Shown: positions 1-9,199, numbered from the stretch's first letter. The stretch: 64,000 nt of DNA from Paraburkholderia ginsengiterrae (GCF_001645125.1 NZ_LXKA01000232.1:37137-101136); one strand, 5' to 3'. The notes: generated by a model not told the origin, from the letters alone. Program-made: numbers and translations.

Positions 1-396
1 GCGCTCTCAGGCCAGCAACCCTCGGCCACGTTCGATGCGAGCGCGGCCATGCTGCAGCGCGTGAAGGACTTCATCCTGCAGCACCTGCATGAGGAAGACC
101 TGAGTCCGACACGCATTGCCGAGGCCAACCACATTTCGTTGCGCTATCTGCATATGCTGTTCCAGCGCAGCGATATGACCGTCTCAGGATTTATTCTGAG
201 CAATCGTCTGCGTATCTGCCGGCAGGCGTTGGTCGATCCCGCCTTCCGGCGCCTGCAAATATCCGAAATCGCGTTCCGCTGGGGCTTCAATTCGGTCAGC
301 CATTTCTGCCGGACTTTCCGCGAGCGGTACGGCGCTTCACCTGGCGACGTGCGCCGCGCGGCGCTGAGCGGCACGGCAGGCGCGGACGTTATCTGA
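1..396 (+). CDS. AraC-family transcriptional regulator, C-terminal part (5' end outside the window)
   Basis: The frame is open from base 1, so the true start lies upstream of the window; the ATG at 49 is internal. The 131 visible residues are a typical AraC/XylS DNA-binding domain with two helix-turn-helix units. The first includes LSPTRIAEANHISLRYLHML. The second includes ISEIAFRWGFNSVSHFCRTF followed by the family signature RERYGASPGDVRR. The N-terminal effector-binding part is not visible, so the ligand and targets cannot be judged. The gene points toward a convergent VOC gene 40 bases away. The family call is very secure. Confidence 0.93.
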   Translation, partial: ALSGQQPSATFDASAAMLQRVKDFILQHLHEEDLSPTRIAEANHISLRYLHMLFQRSDMTVSGFILSNRLRICRQALVDPAFRRLQISEIAFRWGFNSVSHFCRTFRERYGASPGDVRRAALSGTAGADVI

Positions 397-436
397 CTAC
401 GCGGCGGTGGCGCGCCCGATGCGCCACTGCACCGCA

Positions 437-832
437 TCACACGTAATGCCCTGCGCGCTCCAGCACCTCGATCTTGTAGCCATCGGGGTCCTGAATGAAG
501 AAAAAACGCGCAAGCAATTCGTCGCCCCGTTTGAATTCCCTCACCACGGTCGGATCGATGCCGAGTGCCGCCATTCGCTCGCGCTCGGCTTCGACGCCGG
601 TGACGGCTACCGCAACGTGCCCGTAGCCATCGCCATGCGTGTAGGCCGGCTCGTGCCCCTTGTTCCACGTAAGCTCGATCTCGAAGTCGTTCTCTTCATT
701 GCGCAGATACACGAGCGAGAAGTCAGGGAAGTCCAGACGGTGGCTGGGCGAGAGTCCGAGCGCAGCCTTGTAGAACTGCAACGACCGGTCAAGGTCGTGA
801 ACGCGGATCATGGAGTGAATGATCTTGGCCAA
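437..832 (-). CDS. VOC-superfamily protein, lactoylglutathione lyase (glyoxalase I)-like
   Basis: The 131-residue product has the two-module vicinal-oxygen-chelate fold. It opens with AKIIHSMIRVHDLDRSLQFY and ends with FFIQDPDGYKIEVLERAGHY, the usual glyoxalase I termini. The metal-ligand candidates are the early His, the Glu in NDFEIELTWN, the His in YGHVAVAV and the late Glu in YKIEVLE. I chose a TTG start at 832 because GGAAG lies just upstream and AKIIHSMIRV is the normal family N-terminus. The frame stays open to 940, but that extra part looks non-coding. Glyoxalase I isomerises the glutathione-methylglyoxal hemithioacetal to lactoylglutathione. Other VOC enzymes remain possible. Confidence 0.87.
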   Translation of the reverse strand: MAKIIHSMIRVHDLDRSLQFYKAALGLSPSHRLDFPDFSLVYLRNEENDFEIELTWNKGHEPAYTHGDGYGHVAVAVTGVEAERERMAALGIDPTVVREFKRGDELLARFFFIQDPDGYKIEVLERAGHYV

Positions 833-869
833 TTTTTTCTTCCAGGTTAGGCGGATGCCGGCGTGGCGT

Positions 870-1226
870 TCAGCCGGAGACGGCGGTGAAAGTTTGGACA
901 ACGATCTTTCCTTCCCTAACGACAAGCGTATCGGTGGCAAGTGTTACCCAGGGCTTCGCCTCCCACGCCAGATAGGCGACATCGCCAGCCGTACTCTTGC
1001 TCGTGACCTTGAACGCCGGCCAGAAGGCGGGATCGGCGCTATCGATGAACGCCTTGAAGAAAGCACGGATTTCCGCAAGACCACGATAAGTCTTGTCCGG
1101 CGTGATGATCGTCGAGCTCTCGCCGTAGTCTTTCAGCAGTTCGTCCAGACCTTGAGCGAACGCGCCCAGATGATGGTCGAACACTTGCAGGGTGGCATCG
1201 TCGATCTGTGTTGAGGCATGGGTCAT
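870..1226 (-). CDS. SnoaL-like / NTF2-fold small protein (DUF4440 type)
   Basis: This 118-residue protein has the cone-shaped SnoaL/DUF4440 pattern. An N-terminal helix (FDHHLGAFAQGLDELLKDY) precedes the strand STIITPDKTYRG, then IRAFFKAFIDS, and it ends in the beta-strand pair DTLVVREGKIVVQTFTA. Such proteins are either small isomerases and cyclases or have no known activity. No catalytic residue can be named. It lies between the glyoxalase-like gene and a cupin gene, all on the minus strand, and the three could form a small detoxification operon. Confidence 0.78.
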   Translation of the reverse strand: MTHASTQIDDATLQVFDHHLGAFAQGLDELLKDYGESSTIITPDKTYRGLAEIRAFFKAFIDSADPAFWPAFKVTSKSTAGDVAYLAWEAKPWVTLATDTLVVREGKIVVQTFTAVSG

Positions 1227-1307
1227 GGTCTATCTCTCCAGGAACCGGTTGCGGAGCCCGCAAACACGCTGTTGCGGGCACGGTCTCAGGGTGGGCTCAG
1301 AGCGCAC

Positions 1308-1745
1308 TCAGCTCGCGTAGGCGCGTTGCGCTTCGTCCCACGACACGCTGACGATCGGCGTGCCGTCCTCCTTGATGAAGAGCAGCGGGCCGAGGAACGT
1401 CATGTAGAACTCGCTGTCGACCGGGAAAAACGTCTTGTCGTGCCGGGCGTTCGCGGATTCGTAGCCATAGGCGGGAGCGACGACGGTGTCGCCACCATGC
1501 TCGACACCGCCGCGCACATCCATGCGGCCTTTTGTCAGAAGATATTCGCCGGGCCCGACATGGAAGTGGGCATTGAAGGAGGAGCCGCCCGGGCACTCGA
1601 ACATGGCCGTCCAGGCACCCATCTCGGGCGACGCGTGCAGCATCTTCCAGCGGATGCCGCCATGGGAAAGCGCATCGGGGAACGCCTTCCAGGGGAGGTC
1701 GTTCAGGTGAACAGCTTCCTCAAGGACCTTCGGCTTGATTTCCAT
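1308..1745 (-). CDS. cupin-domain protein, acetylacetone-cleaving-enzyme / ChrR-like
   Basis: The product has 145 residues. The cupin signature HFHVGPGEYLLTKGRMDVRGG carries the His-x-His...Glu metal-ligand arrangement, and the second cupin motif continues with GDTVVAPAYGYESA. Family members bind iron or zinc and include diketone dioxygenases and anti-sigma ChrR-type domains. There is no separate anti-sigma zinc-binding region, so a small dioxygenase or isomerase is likelier. The start at 1745 is supported by AGGAGA nine bases upstream; the longer open frame to 2321 crosses an unrelated gene and is rejected. The substrate is unknown. Confidence 0.77.
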   Translation of the reverse strand: MEIKPKVLEEAVHLNDLPWKAFPDALSHGGIRWKMLHASPEMGAWTAMFECPGGSSFNAHFHVGPGEYLLTKGRMDVRGGVEHGGDTVVAPAYGYESANARHDKTFFPVDSEFYMTFLGPLLFIKEDGTPIVSVSWDEAQRAYAS

Positions 1746-1887
1746 CGTCGTCTCCTGGAATGTTGCCGCGCCTCGGAGGGGGCGGCAGGCTTTGCGGGGT
1801 GAGACAACGATATCGCCGACGGGCCGGCCGGCGCTTGCCCGACAGCGCAGATCCGCTTGCCTGCCAGTGCAAGGGGAGTGATGGGGG

Positions 1888-3255
1888 TTATTGCGGGGGC
1901 GCGATGGACCTGACCCGATTGCGTCCGGTCCTTTTCGCCTCGTAGAGTGCGGCGTCGGCCGCCTGCACGAGCGCGTCGGGCGTGCCCGGTGTGTTGTATT
2001 CGTTGGTTGCGCAACCCGCGCTGACGGTGACCTGACCGGCCTCGCTGGGCGAGTGCAGACCCAGATGCATGACGGCGAGCCGCGCCTGCTCGGCAATGGC
2101 CGATGCTTCGTCCGATTTCGTGTCCGGTAGTACCAGCACAAACTCTTCGCCACCGTAACGGGCGACGAAATCGCTCGACCGCCGCGCGACTCCGGCGAGC
2201 GCTTTGGCAATCGCGCCAAGGCAGGCATCGCCCCGAAGATGGCCAAAGGCGTCGTTGTAATCCTTGAATTTGTCGACATCGACCATGACGAGCGAGAGCG
2301 GCTGACCGTTGCGCGTCGCACGGTCGAACTCCTTGCGGAACTGTTCGTTGAAGTAGCTGCGGTTGTACACGCGCGTCAACGCATCGCGTGTGGACGTGCG
2401 CAACAGGGAAGCGTGCGCCACGGACAATTCGCGGTAGAGCACGGTCACTTCCCAGACCAGCAGGCAGACCAGCGTGCCGGGCGCCAGCATGCTGAAGACG
2501 CGCGCGACGTACCAGCCAAGCGTGAACGGGGCCGCCGTCAGCAGATTCAGGCTGGCGTCTGCAAACGACGCCAGCAGGGCGATCGTGACCCATAGATCGA
2601 GCACGGTCAGCAGCCGCCCTTTGATGAGGACCACGACGATGGCGAGCACATCGAGCGCGCAGATAACGAATCCGAGTCGGCCGCCTGGGAGCGCATCCAC
2701 GTCGGGTGCCGCGTAAAAAGGCGCTGCCAGGTTCGCCTGAATGACGAGGATGCCTAATGCCGCGGCAAGCATGGTTGGAAGACCGATCAGCGCCCACGTC
2801 CAGCGATCGATAGAGCGCAGCGTGACCGGCCTGCCCGGCAGGTGATCGCGTACGAGCGCGGCCACCATCACGAGCAGCGGAAATCCCGCGTGCCAGAAGA
2901 CCCACATCCACGCCGCACTGTGTGGCCCCGCGCCGAACAGACCCGTGCGCGTGAATACCCCTGGGAACATCAGCAGCTGCAAAGCGACGGTAATGGCAGT
3001 GAACGCGTAGGCGCCGCCGAGCGCGCCGAGCATCGGCTGTTGCGTGACGGTGAAGCGGGCGCCGAGCAGGAACGCGGCGATGCCCGAGGTGGTGAACACC
3101 GTGAGCGCACACATGGGCATGAAGGGCGCGACGGCCGGCAGCGTCTCGCGAGCGTGCTGGCCCGCGAGGGTCAACGCGAGCAGAACGAGTAACGCGCACG
3201 TGCTCGCAACGACGACCTGTTTGCGCGTAGCCGGCCCTATCAGCAAGCTGTCCAT
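1888..3255 (-). CDS. membrane diguanylate cyclase (MASE4-like sensor plus GGDEF domain)
   Basis: The 455-residue protein makes cyclic di-GMP from two GTP. Roughly residues 1-275 hold seven or eight hydrophobic segments that resemble a MASE4 membrane sensor. The C-terminal GGDEF domain begins near DALTRVYNRSYFNEQFR. Its active site is intact as RYGGEEFVLVLPD. An RSSD motif lies five residues before GGEEF, which matches a product-inhibition I-site (RxxD). There is no EAL domain. The gene is transcribed away from an AT-richer 250-base region upstream of the AhpD-like gene. The signal it senses is unknown. Confidence 0.93.
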   Translation of the reverse strand: MDSLLIGPATRKQVVVASTCALLVLLALTLAGQHARETLPAVAPFMPMCALTVFTTSGIAAFLLGARFTVTQQPMLGALGGAYAFTAITVALQLLMFPGVFTRTGLFGAGPHSAAWMWVFWHAGFPLLVMVAALVRDHLPGRPVTLRSIDRWTWALIGLPTMLAAALGILVIQANLAAPFYAAPDVDALPGGRLGFVICALDVLAIVVVLIKGRLLTVLDLWVTIALLASFADASLNLLTAAPFTLGWYVARVFSMLAPGTLVCLLVWEVTVLYRELSVAHASLLRTSTRDALTRVYNRSYFNEQFRKEFDRATRNGQPLSLVMVDVDKFKDYNDAFGHLRGDACLGAIAKALAGVARRSSDFVARYGGEEFVLVLPDTKSDEASAIAEQARLAVMHLGLHSPSEAGQVTVSAGCATNEYNTPGTPDALVQAADAALYEAKRTGRNRVRSIAPPQ

Positions 3256-3503
3256 TCTGCCCCGTTTGGTCGATGTTCGGTCGTCTGTCCCGTTCGGGCG
3301 TTGCGACCAGTCACGTTATATTGTCCTACAGATAGGCGGTCCGTCTACACCATATTTACCGATACGTTCTGCGAACGGAAATAGATGCCAGTCAACGAGG
3401 AAATGATACGAATGAGCATTTTATAGAGATTTTACGGCCTTATAAGGATCACATCTGCGGCTTAAAGTGGAGACTCCTACCCACCTGTTACAGGAGCAAC
3501 ACC

Positions 3504-4040
3504 ATGAGTCGTATCGCCATACCCGCTATTTCGACCGCCACCGGCGCCACCGCCGAAGTCTATGCCCAGGTCAGGAAGGCCGCTGGCAGCGTTCCCAATC
3601 TGTTTGCCGCGCTAGGCGCGCTGTCGCCCGACGTGCTCAAGACGTACCTGAGCGCCGAAGGCGTGCTGGCGGCGGGCACGCTGAGCAAGCAGGATGGGGA
3701 AACGATCAAGCTGCTGGTCAGCGAGCTCACCGGCTGTGACTACTGTGTGGCCGCGCATACGATGCTGGGCAAGATGACGGGTCTTTCGCTGGAGACACTC
3801 AAGCTGATCCGCGCGGGCCAGCCTACCGGGGATGCAAAGCGTGACGCGCTGGTGCGCTTCGTGAGAAACCTGCAGCAAACCAGCGGCACGATCACTGCGG
3901 TTGAGTTCGCGGCGATCAAGGCGGCCGGCTACACCGACGCGCAACTGGTCGAGATCACATTGGCTATCGCGTTGACGGTGTTCACGAACACCTTCAATCG
4001 CATCAACGATACCGACGTGGACTTCCCTCCGGTCAAGTAA
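3504..4040 (+). CDS. carboxymuconolactone decarboxylase / AhpD-like alkylhydroperoxidase-fold protein
   Basis: The 178-residue all-alpha protein contains the AhpD-type redox motif CDYCVAAH, with two cysteines separated by two residues and a following His, inside the typical helix KLLVSELTGCDYCVAAHTML. This favours a peroxidase or thiol-disulfide role over true carboxymuconolactone decarboxylase, which lacks the CxxC. AGGAG lies eight bases before the ATG. The preceding 250 bases are AT-richer than the flanks and hold no gene, so the promoter probably lies there. The gene converges on an AraC-type regulator that could act on it, although nothing in the sequence proves a link. Confidence 0.88.
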   Translation: MSRIAIPAISTATGATAEVYAQVRKAAGSVPNLFAALGALSPDVLKTYLSAEGVLAAGTLSKQDGETIKLLVSELTGCDYCVAAHTMLGKMTGLSLETLKLIRAGQPTGDAKRDALVRFVRNLQQTSGTITAVEFAAIKAAGYTDAQLVEITLAIALTVFTNTFNRINDTDVDFPPVK

Positions 4041-4133
4041 CGCGCGGCAGGGGCGGGCGTTGCCTGGCAGCGCCTGCTCCTTTCACCGCAGGTGTTCTGC
4101 ATGCCTGATTAATCGGGCGGCCGCCTCAACACC

Positions 4134-5087
4134 TCATTCCGATCCACGCGCGAGCCGGCGCCAGTCCCCCGGCGTCATGCCCATGCGCTGCGTGAACGCA
4201 CGCCGGAACGCCGCCAGCGATTGATAGCCCACGACTTCGGCCACGGTTTCGGTGGAAGTCGATGGCTTCTTCAATTCGTTGGCCGCGAGGGTCATCCGGA
4301 TATCGGTCAGCAAATCATTGGCCGAGCGCCCGACGCTGTCCTGAAACTGCCGGATCAACGTGGCGCGCGACATATTGCAGCGCTGCGCCAGCTCGGGGAG
4401 GGTCCAAGGATGCGCAGGATCGTCGAACATGGCCGTCAAAGCGGGCGCGAGGCGAGGGTTGGCGGCGAGTGCCAGCATGCCGGAGGGCACCGCATTCGAC
4501 TCGCTGGCCGTGCGCAAGGTCAGCGCGAACAGTGCGGCTGACAGCGCGTTGAGCATGGCGTGGCCGCCCAGGCTAATTGCAGTCGACTCCGCGCGAATCA
4601 ATCCGACGAGGCTTGCCAGTTGCGACGCGGTCGCCGGCTGCTTCGAGGCATCGTCTTGCGCGGCGGTTCGTACCACGAGTGCGGCGGGGAAATAGTCGCG
4701 CATCAGGCGATCGTGCGGAGGCGTGAGCACGAAGCGGCCGCAGAGCATGTCGAGGTGCTCGCCGGTTCCGCCGTTTTCCCTGATTTCCACGTTCAGGTCG
4801 TCACGCGTGCGCGTCGGCGAGGGCGCTGCGCCGCTGCCGTCGTGCAACACGTGCTCCGAGCCGTGAGACAGCAGCAGGATATCGCCTGCCACCAGATGCT
4901 GAGGGGCGCCCGCGCCAGGAATCTCCAGCAGAGCCGACCCGCTGACCACGACGTGATAGGGCATCTCTCCGGGATTGGAGCGTTCGTATGCGATGCGCCA
5001 TGGCGCGCCGAACGAGCAGCGGATTTCGAGCTGGCCGGTCACGGGCATCATGACCAGCAGGCGGCTAAGCCAATCGAGACGGGGCAT
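4134..5087 (-). CDS. AraC-family regulator with N-terminal cupin (AraC_binding_2/cupin_6 type)
   Basis: The 317-residue protein has an N-terminal cupin effector domain (EIPGAGAPQHLVAGDILLLS, then SEHVLHDGSG). Its C-terminal AraC helix-turn-helix pair includes TLPELAQRCNMSRATLIRQF and VAEVVGYQSLAAFRRAFTQR, then GMTPGDWRR. I placed the start at the ATG at 5087 because AAGGA precedes it and MPRLDWLSRLLVMMPVTG is the usual N-terminus of this subfamily. An upstream in-frame ATG at 5126 is less likely. It is transcribed divergently from the 2-oxo-acid dehydrogenase operon across about 225 bases, so it is a candidate regulator of that operon or of the AhpD-like gene. Confidence 0.92.
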   Translation of the reverse strand: MPRLDWLSRLLVMMPVTGQLEIRCSFGAPWRIAYERSNPGEMPYHVVVSGSALLEIPGAGAPQHLVAGDILLLSHGSEHVLHDGSGAAPSPTRTRDDLNVEIRENGGTGEHLDMLCGRFVLTPPHDRLMRDYFPAALVVRTAAQDDASKQPATASQLASLVGLIRAESTAISLGGHAMLNALSAALFALTLRTASESNAVPSGMLALAANPRLAPALTAMFDDPAHPWTLPELAQRCNMSRATLIRQFQDSVGRSANDLLTDIRMTLAANELKKPSTSTETVAEVVGYQSLAAFRRAFTQRMGMTPGDWRRLARGSE

Positions 5088-5313
5088 CAGGATCCTTGTG
5101 ACGACGTGAATGAGCACGCAATCCAACCGGGCATCCAGCCGGGCAGCCGGAACTGCACGCCGGCGCGCGACCCTTCATCCGGTGGTGCATCGCGTCAATC
5201 GCGCCTGCGGCCGGAATCGCATCATGCATGAGCGCGGCCATCTTCGTGCGGTAGCGCTCGTGCCCGCGAACTCCGGCGCGTATACGATATCTGAACGAAC
5301 ATGGAGGGTGGTC

Positions 5314-6402
5314 ATGACGACGGCTGCCAGTTTTCATATCGGCTGCACGCAATACCTCGGCCCCAACGGCGAACCGGTTCAGCCGTTGCCTGGCTTCGCG
5401 CGGGACCCGGCGGCGCTGCTTCCGCTGTATCGCGCGATGGTGCTGACACGCGCCTTCGACACGAAGGCCGTTGCACTGCAGCGTACCGGCAAGCTCGGCA
5501 CGTTCGCGTCATCGGTGGGGCAGGAGGCGATTGGTGTCGGTATCGCCAGTGCGATGCAGGCCGAAGACGTGCTGTTTCCTTCCTATCGCGATCACGCCGC
5601 TCAATTGCTGCGTGGCGTCACGATGACAGAGAGCCTGCTGTACTGGGGCGGCGACGAACGCGGCAGCGACTTCAGCGTGCCGCGCGACGACTTTCCGAAC
5701 TGCGTGCCGATCGGTACGCAGCTATGCCATGCAGCCGGCGCGGCCTATGCGTTCAAACTGCGTCAGGAGCCGCGCGTCGCGGTGGCGATCTGCGGCGACG
5801 GCAGCACGTCCAAAGGCGACTTCTACGAGGCCATGAACATGGCCGGTGTCTGGCAGGCGCCGCTCGTGATCGTGATCAACAACAACCAGTGGGCCATCTC
5901 CGTGCCGCGCAGCCGGCAGAGCGCCGCGCAAACGCTCGCACAGAAGGCGATCGCCGCGGGAATCGACGGGTTGCAAGTAGACGGCAACGATGTGATCGCG
6001 GTGCATCACGTGGTGCACGCGGCGCTCGCCAAAGCGCGCCGCGGCGATGGACCCACGCTGATCGAAGCGCTCAGCTATCGGCTGGGCGACCACACGACAG
6101 CCGACGACGCGACACGCTATCGTGAGTCCGAGGTCCTCACCCAGCAATGGCAAAACGAACCGTTGCTGCGCTTGCGCACGTACCTCACGCAGATGAACGT
6201 GTGGGACAAGGCGCAGGACGAGCAACTCGGCCGCGCCTGTCTGGCGCAAGTCGAGCAGGCCGTCGACGCCTATCTGGCGGTCGCGCCGCCGGACACCGCC
6301 GCGATGTTCGATCACCTGTACGAGAGCTTGCCGGTGGCGCTGCGCGAACAACTGGAGATGGCGCGGCGCTTCGCTTCGCCCGCGGGGAACCACCATGGCT
6401 GA
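5314..6402 (+). CDS. pdhA: 2-oxo acid (pyruvate-type) dehydrogenase E1 component, alpha subunit
   Basis: The 362-residue subunit carries the thiamine-diphosphate motif CGDGSTSKGDFYEAMNMAGV...NNNQWAIS, the GDG-x(n)-NN pattern. With the beta subunit it decarboxylates a 2-oxo acid and acylates the E2 lipoyl group. The start at 5314 has GGAGGG six bases upstream; the frame remains open to 5110 but without family similarity. The last eight bases overlap the E1 beta gene, so translation is probably coupled. Pyruvate and branched-chain 2-oxo acids cannot be told apart from sequence alone, so the symbol is provisional. Confidence 0.9.
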   Translation: MTTAASFHIGCTQYLGPNGEPVQPLPGFARDPAALLPLYRAMVLTRAFDTKAVALQRTGKLGTFASSVGQEAIGVGIASAMQAEDVLFPSYRDHAAQLLRGVTMTESLLYWGGDERGSDFSVPRDDFPNCVPIGTQLCHAAGAAYAFKLRQEPRVAVAICGDGSTSKGDFYEAMNMAGVWQAPLVIVINNNQWAISVPRSRQSAAQTLAQKAIAAGIDGLQVDGNDVIAVHHVVHAALAKARRGDGPTLIEALSYRLGDHTTADDATRYRESEVLTQQWQNEPLLRLRTYLTQMNVWDKAQDEQLGRACLAQVEQAVDAYLAVAPPDTAAMFDHLYESLPVALREQLEMARRFASPAGNHHG

Positions 6403-7375
6403 CCTCAACATGGTTGAAGCGCTCAATCATGCGCTCGCCTACGAACTGGAGCACGACCCGGCCGTTGTGCTGCTCGGCGAGGATATCGGCGTGAACGGCG
6501 GCGTGTTTCGCGCGACGGTCGGGTTGCAGACGCGCTTCGGCGCGCAGCGGGTGCTCGATACGCCGCTGGCGGAAACCGGCATTGCCGGCACGGCGATCGG
6601 CATGGCGGCCATGGGCCTGAAGCCGGTGGTGGAGATCCAGTTCAGCGGCTTCATTTATCCGGCCATCGACAACATTCTCAATCACGCGTCGCGTCTACGG
6701 CATCGAACGCGCGGACGGCTGACGTGCCCGCTCGTCATCCGTGCTCCGTCCGGCGCGGGGATTCACGCGCCCGAGCATCACTCCGAAAGCCCTGAAGCGC
6801 TGTTCACGCACATTCCTGGATTGCGCGTCGTGACGCCGTCGTCGCCGGCGCGCGCCTACGGGTTGCTGCTCGCGGCGATTCGCGACCCGGACCCGGTGAT
6901 CTTCTTCGAGCCGACGCGGCTATACCGGCTCTTCAGGCAGGCAGTCGAGGATAACGGCGAAGCGCTGCCGCTCGATACCTGCCTGACGTTGCGCGAGGGC
7001 GCTGACGTCACCCTCGTGAGCTGGGGCGGTGCCGTGCAGGACACGCTGGCCACGGCCGATCTGCTTGCCGAGGAAGGCGTGATGGCCGAGGTGATCGACG
7101 TGGCGACGCTCAAGCCGCTCGACATGAACACGATTCTCGCCTCGGTGGCGAAAACCGGGCGCTGCGTGATCGTGCACGAGGGGTCGCGCACCGGCGGGGT
7201 GGGCGCGGAGATTGCCGCCAACATCGCCGAGCACGGCCTGTACTCGCTGCTCGCCCCCGTGCAGCGTGTCACCGGTTATGACGTGGTGGTGCCGCTCTAC
7301 AGACTGGAGAGCCAATATATGCCCGGCACGGAGCGCATCGTCGCCGCCGTGAGGCAGACGCTGGAGGCGTCGTAA
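6395..7375 (+). CDS. pdhB: 2-oxo acid dehydrogenase E1 component, beta subunit
   Basis: The 326-residue transketolase-type beta subunit has the N-terminal block LNMVEALNHALAYELEHD, then VVLLGEDIGVNGGVF, and the family segment RVLDTPLAETGIAGTAIGMA. The C-terminal domain shows the expected EVIDVATLKPLDMNTI and VIVHEGSRTGGVGAEIAA. It completes the heterotetrameric E1 with the overlapping upstream gene. The stop lies four bases before the E2 start, so all three genes should be on one transcript. The family is certain; the exact 2-oxo acid is not. Confidence 0.92.
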   Translation: MADLNMVEALNHALAYELEHDPAVVLLGEDIGVNGGVFRATVGLQTRFGAQRVLDTPLAETGIAGTAIGMAAMGLKPVVEIQFSGFIYPAIDNILNHASRLRHRTRGRLTCPLVIRAPSGAGIHAPEHHSESPEALFTHIPGLRVVTPSSPARAYGLLLAAIRDPDPVIFFEPTRLYRLFRQAVEDNGEALPLDTCLTLREGADVTLVSWGGAVQDTLATADLLAEEGVMAEVIDVATLKPLDMNTILASVAKTGRCVIVHEGSRTGGVGAEIAANIAEHGLYSLLAPVQRVTGYDVVVPLYRLESQYMPGTERIVAAVRQTLEAS

Positions 7376-7379
7376 AACC

Positions 7380-8504
7380 ATGAAAGTCTTCAAGCTGCCC
7401 GATCTCGGGGAAGGTCTTCAGGAAGCGGAGATCGTCGAATGGCATGTCGCTAGCGGCGAAGAGGTGCGCGCCGATCAACCGCTCGTGTCCGTCGAAACGG
7501 CGAAGGCCATCGTCGAGATTCCGTCGCCGCAATCGGGCCGTATCGCGAAGCTGTTCGGCCAGAAGGGCGACGTCGTGCATCTCGGCGCGCCGCTCGCCGC
7601 CTTCGAAGGCGAGGGCGGCGAGGCCGATGCCGGCACCGTGGTCGGCCATATGGAGGTCGGCCAGCACGTCGTGCGGGAAACGCCGGCCGCGCCTGGTGGC
7701 GGCGCGAGCGGCAGCGGCGCGGCGCGCGGCGTGATCAAGGCGATTCCCGCGGCGCGGGCGCTCGCACGCAAGCTGGATGTCGATCTGACGATGGTCACGC
7801 CATCGGGGCCGGACGGCGTCATTACGGCGGCGGACGTGCAGCGCGTCGCGAAGGTCCTCGCCGAACTGGGGCCACCCGAAGTGCTGCGCGGCGTGCGGCG
7901 CGCGATGGCACAGAACATGGCGCGCGCGCAGAGCGAAGTGGCGGCGGCGACCGTGATCGACGATGCCGATATTCACGCGTGGCAGCCCCATACCGACGTC
8001 ACGATCCGGCTGATCCGCGCGCTGGTGGCGGGATGCCGCGCCGAACCGGGGCTCAACGCCTGGTTCGACGGACGCACGGAACGGCGCCACGTGCTCGAGA
8101 AAATCGACGTAGGCATCGCCGTCGATCTGCCGGATGGCCTATTCGTGCCAGTGTTGCGCAACGTTGCGCTGCGTGATCCGGCCGATCTGCGCGACGGCCT
8201 CGACCGCATGCGCGCCGACATCCGGGCGCGCAAGATTCCGCCGGAGGAAATGCGCGGCAATACGATCACGCTGTCGAATTTCGGCATGATCGCCGGCAAG
8301 TATGCGGCGCCGATCGTGGTGCCGCCCACGGTCGCGATTCTCGGCGCCGGGCGCATTCACGAGCAGGTCGTGGCGGAAGCCGGCGTGCCCGCCGTGCATC
8401 GCATCCTGCCGCTGAGCCTGACCTTCGATCACCGGGTCGTCACCGGCGGTGAGGCGGCGCGCTTTCTGGCGGCGGCGATAGCGGATCTGCGCATGGCGCG
8501 GTAG
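7380..8504 (+). CDS. 2-oxo acid dehydrogenase E2, dihydrolipoamide acyltransferase (short form)
   Basis: The 374-residue E2 has one lipoyl domain with the modified lysine in VETAKAIVEI (Lys42), then a Gly/Ala linker. A peripheral E3/E1-binding domain follows (IPAARALARKLDVDLTMV...GVITAADV), then a compact acyltransferase domain. The catalytic motif normally written DHRxxDG reads FDHRVVTGGEAARF here: the His is kept but the usual Asp is Thr. No E3 gene follows, so the complex must borrow lipoamide dehydrogenase from elsewhere. It begins four bases after the E1 beta stop. Confidence 0.9.
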   Translation: MKVFKLPDLGEGLQEAEIVEWHVASGEEVRADQPLVSVETAKAIVEIPSPQSGRIAKLFGQKGDVVHLGAPLAAFEGEGGEADAGTVVGHMEVGQHVVRETPAAPGGGASGSGAARGVIKAIPAARALARKLDVDLTMVTPSGPDGVITAADVQRVAKVLAELGPPEVLRGVRRAMAQNMARAQSEVAAATVIDDADIHAWQPHTDVTIRLIRALVAGCRAEPGLNAWFDGRTERRHVLEKIDVGIAVDLPDGLFVPVLRNVALRDPADLRDGLDRMRADIRARKIPPEEMRGNTITLSNFGMIAGKYAAPIVVPPTVAILGAGRIHEQVVAEAGVPAVHRILPLSLTFDHRVVTGGEAARFLAAAIADLRMAR

Positions 8505-8631
8505 CGGCTGCCTGCATCCGGCGTGCCCGGTCCGGCCGCGCGCCGCTTTTCCCACGCGAGCCAAAGCGACCTATCCTTAAGGAATCGCGCGCGATCCGCG
8601 CCGGTCTTGTTTCTTCCTGAGGAGGTGCGTC

Positions 8632-9117
8632 ATGGCAATGTCTGCCACTCTTGAAAACTGCCTGCGCAGCAAGGGCTCCCAGTACGAAATCGTGCATCAT
8701 CCGTATAGCCATTCCAGTGTCGAAAGCGCGGCGGCCGCGCATATTCCGGGTGACCGCCTTGCCAAAACCGTGCTGTTCGAGGACGAACACGGCTACGTGG
8801 CGGCCGTGCTGCCATCCACTTACGCCGTGCGGCTCTCAGAGCTGTGGGCCAAGACCGGGCGCAAGCTCGTGCTGGCCAAGGAAGTCGATCTGCGCGAACT
8901 GTTCAAGGATTGCGACGCGGGCGCGCTGCCGCCGGTCTGCACGGCCTATGGCATGCGCACCTATCTCGACGAAAGCCTTGCGCTGCAGCCGGACATCTAT
9001 TTCGAAGCCGGCGATCATGAAGAGCTGATTCATATGGGCACGGATCAATTCCTCGAATTGATGGATAGCGCCGAGCGGACCCGCTTTGCTCGCCGCATGC
9101 AGGGTATGCCGATGTGA
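8632..9117 (+). CDS. YbaK/EbsC-family aminoacyl-tRNA deacylase-like protein
   Basis: The 161-residue protein matches the YbaK/ProX editing fold. The N-terminus contains LRSKGSQYEIVHHPYSHSSV, the core lysine lies in DRLAKTVLFEDEHGYVAAVLP, and GALPPVCTAYGMRTYLDESL matches the family glycine-proline loop. These enzymes hydrolyse mischarged aminoacyl-tRNAs in trans. The start follows GAGGAGG closely; a second ATG two codons later is possible. It stands alone between the E2 gene and a BON-domain gene. Specificity (Cys-, Ala- or another tRNA) cannot be read from the sequence. Confidence 0.85.
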   Translation: MAMSATLENCLRSKGSQYEIVHHPYSHSSVESAAAAHIPGDRLAKTVLFEDEHGYVAAVLPSTYAVRLSELWAKTGRKLVLAKEVDLRELFKDCDAGALPPVCTAYGMRTYLDESLALQPDIYFEAGDHEELIHMGTDQFLELMDSAERTRFARRMQGMPM

Positions 9118-9199
9118 GCGTTGTCTCCTGAGGCGTCCAGCCACGGTGCGGTACGGCATCAAGGACGCCGAATCGTCCAACCATTGCGCGAGGCGGAAC

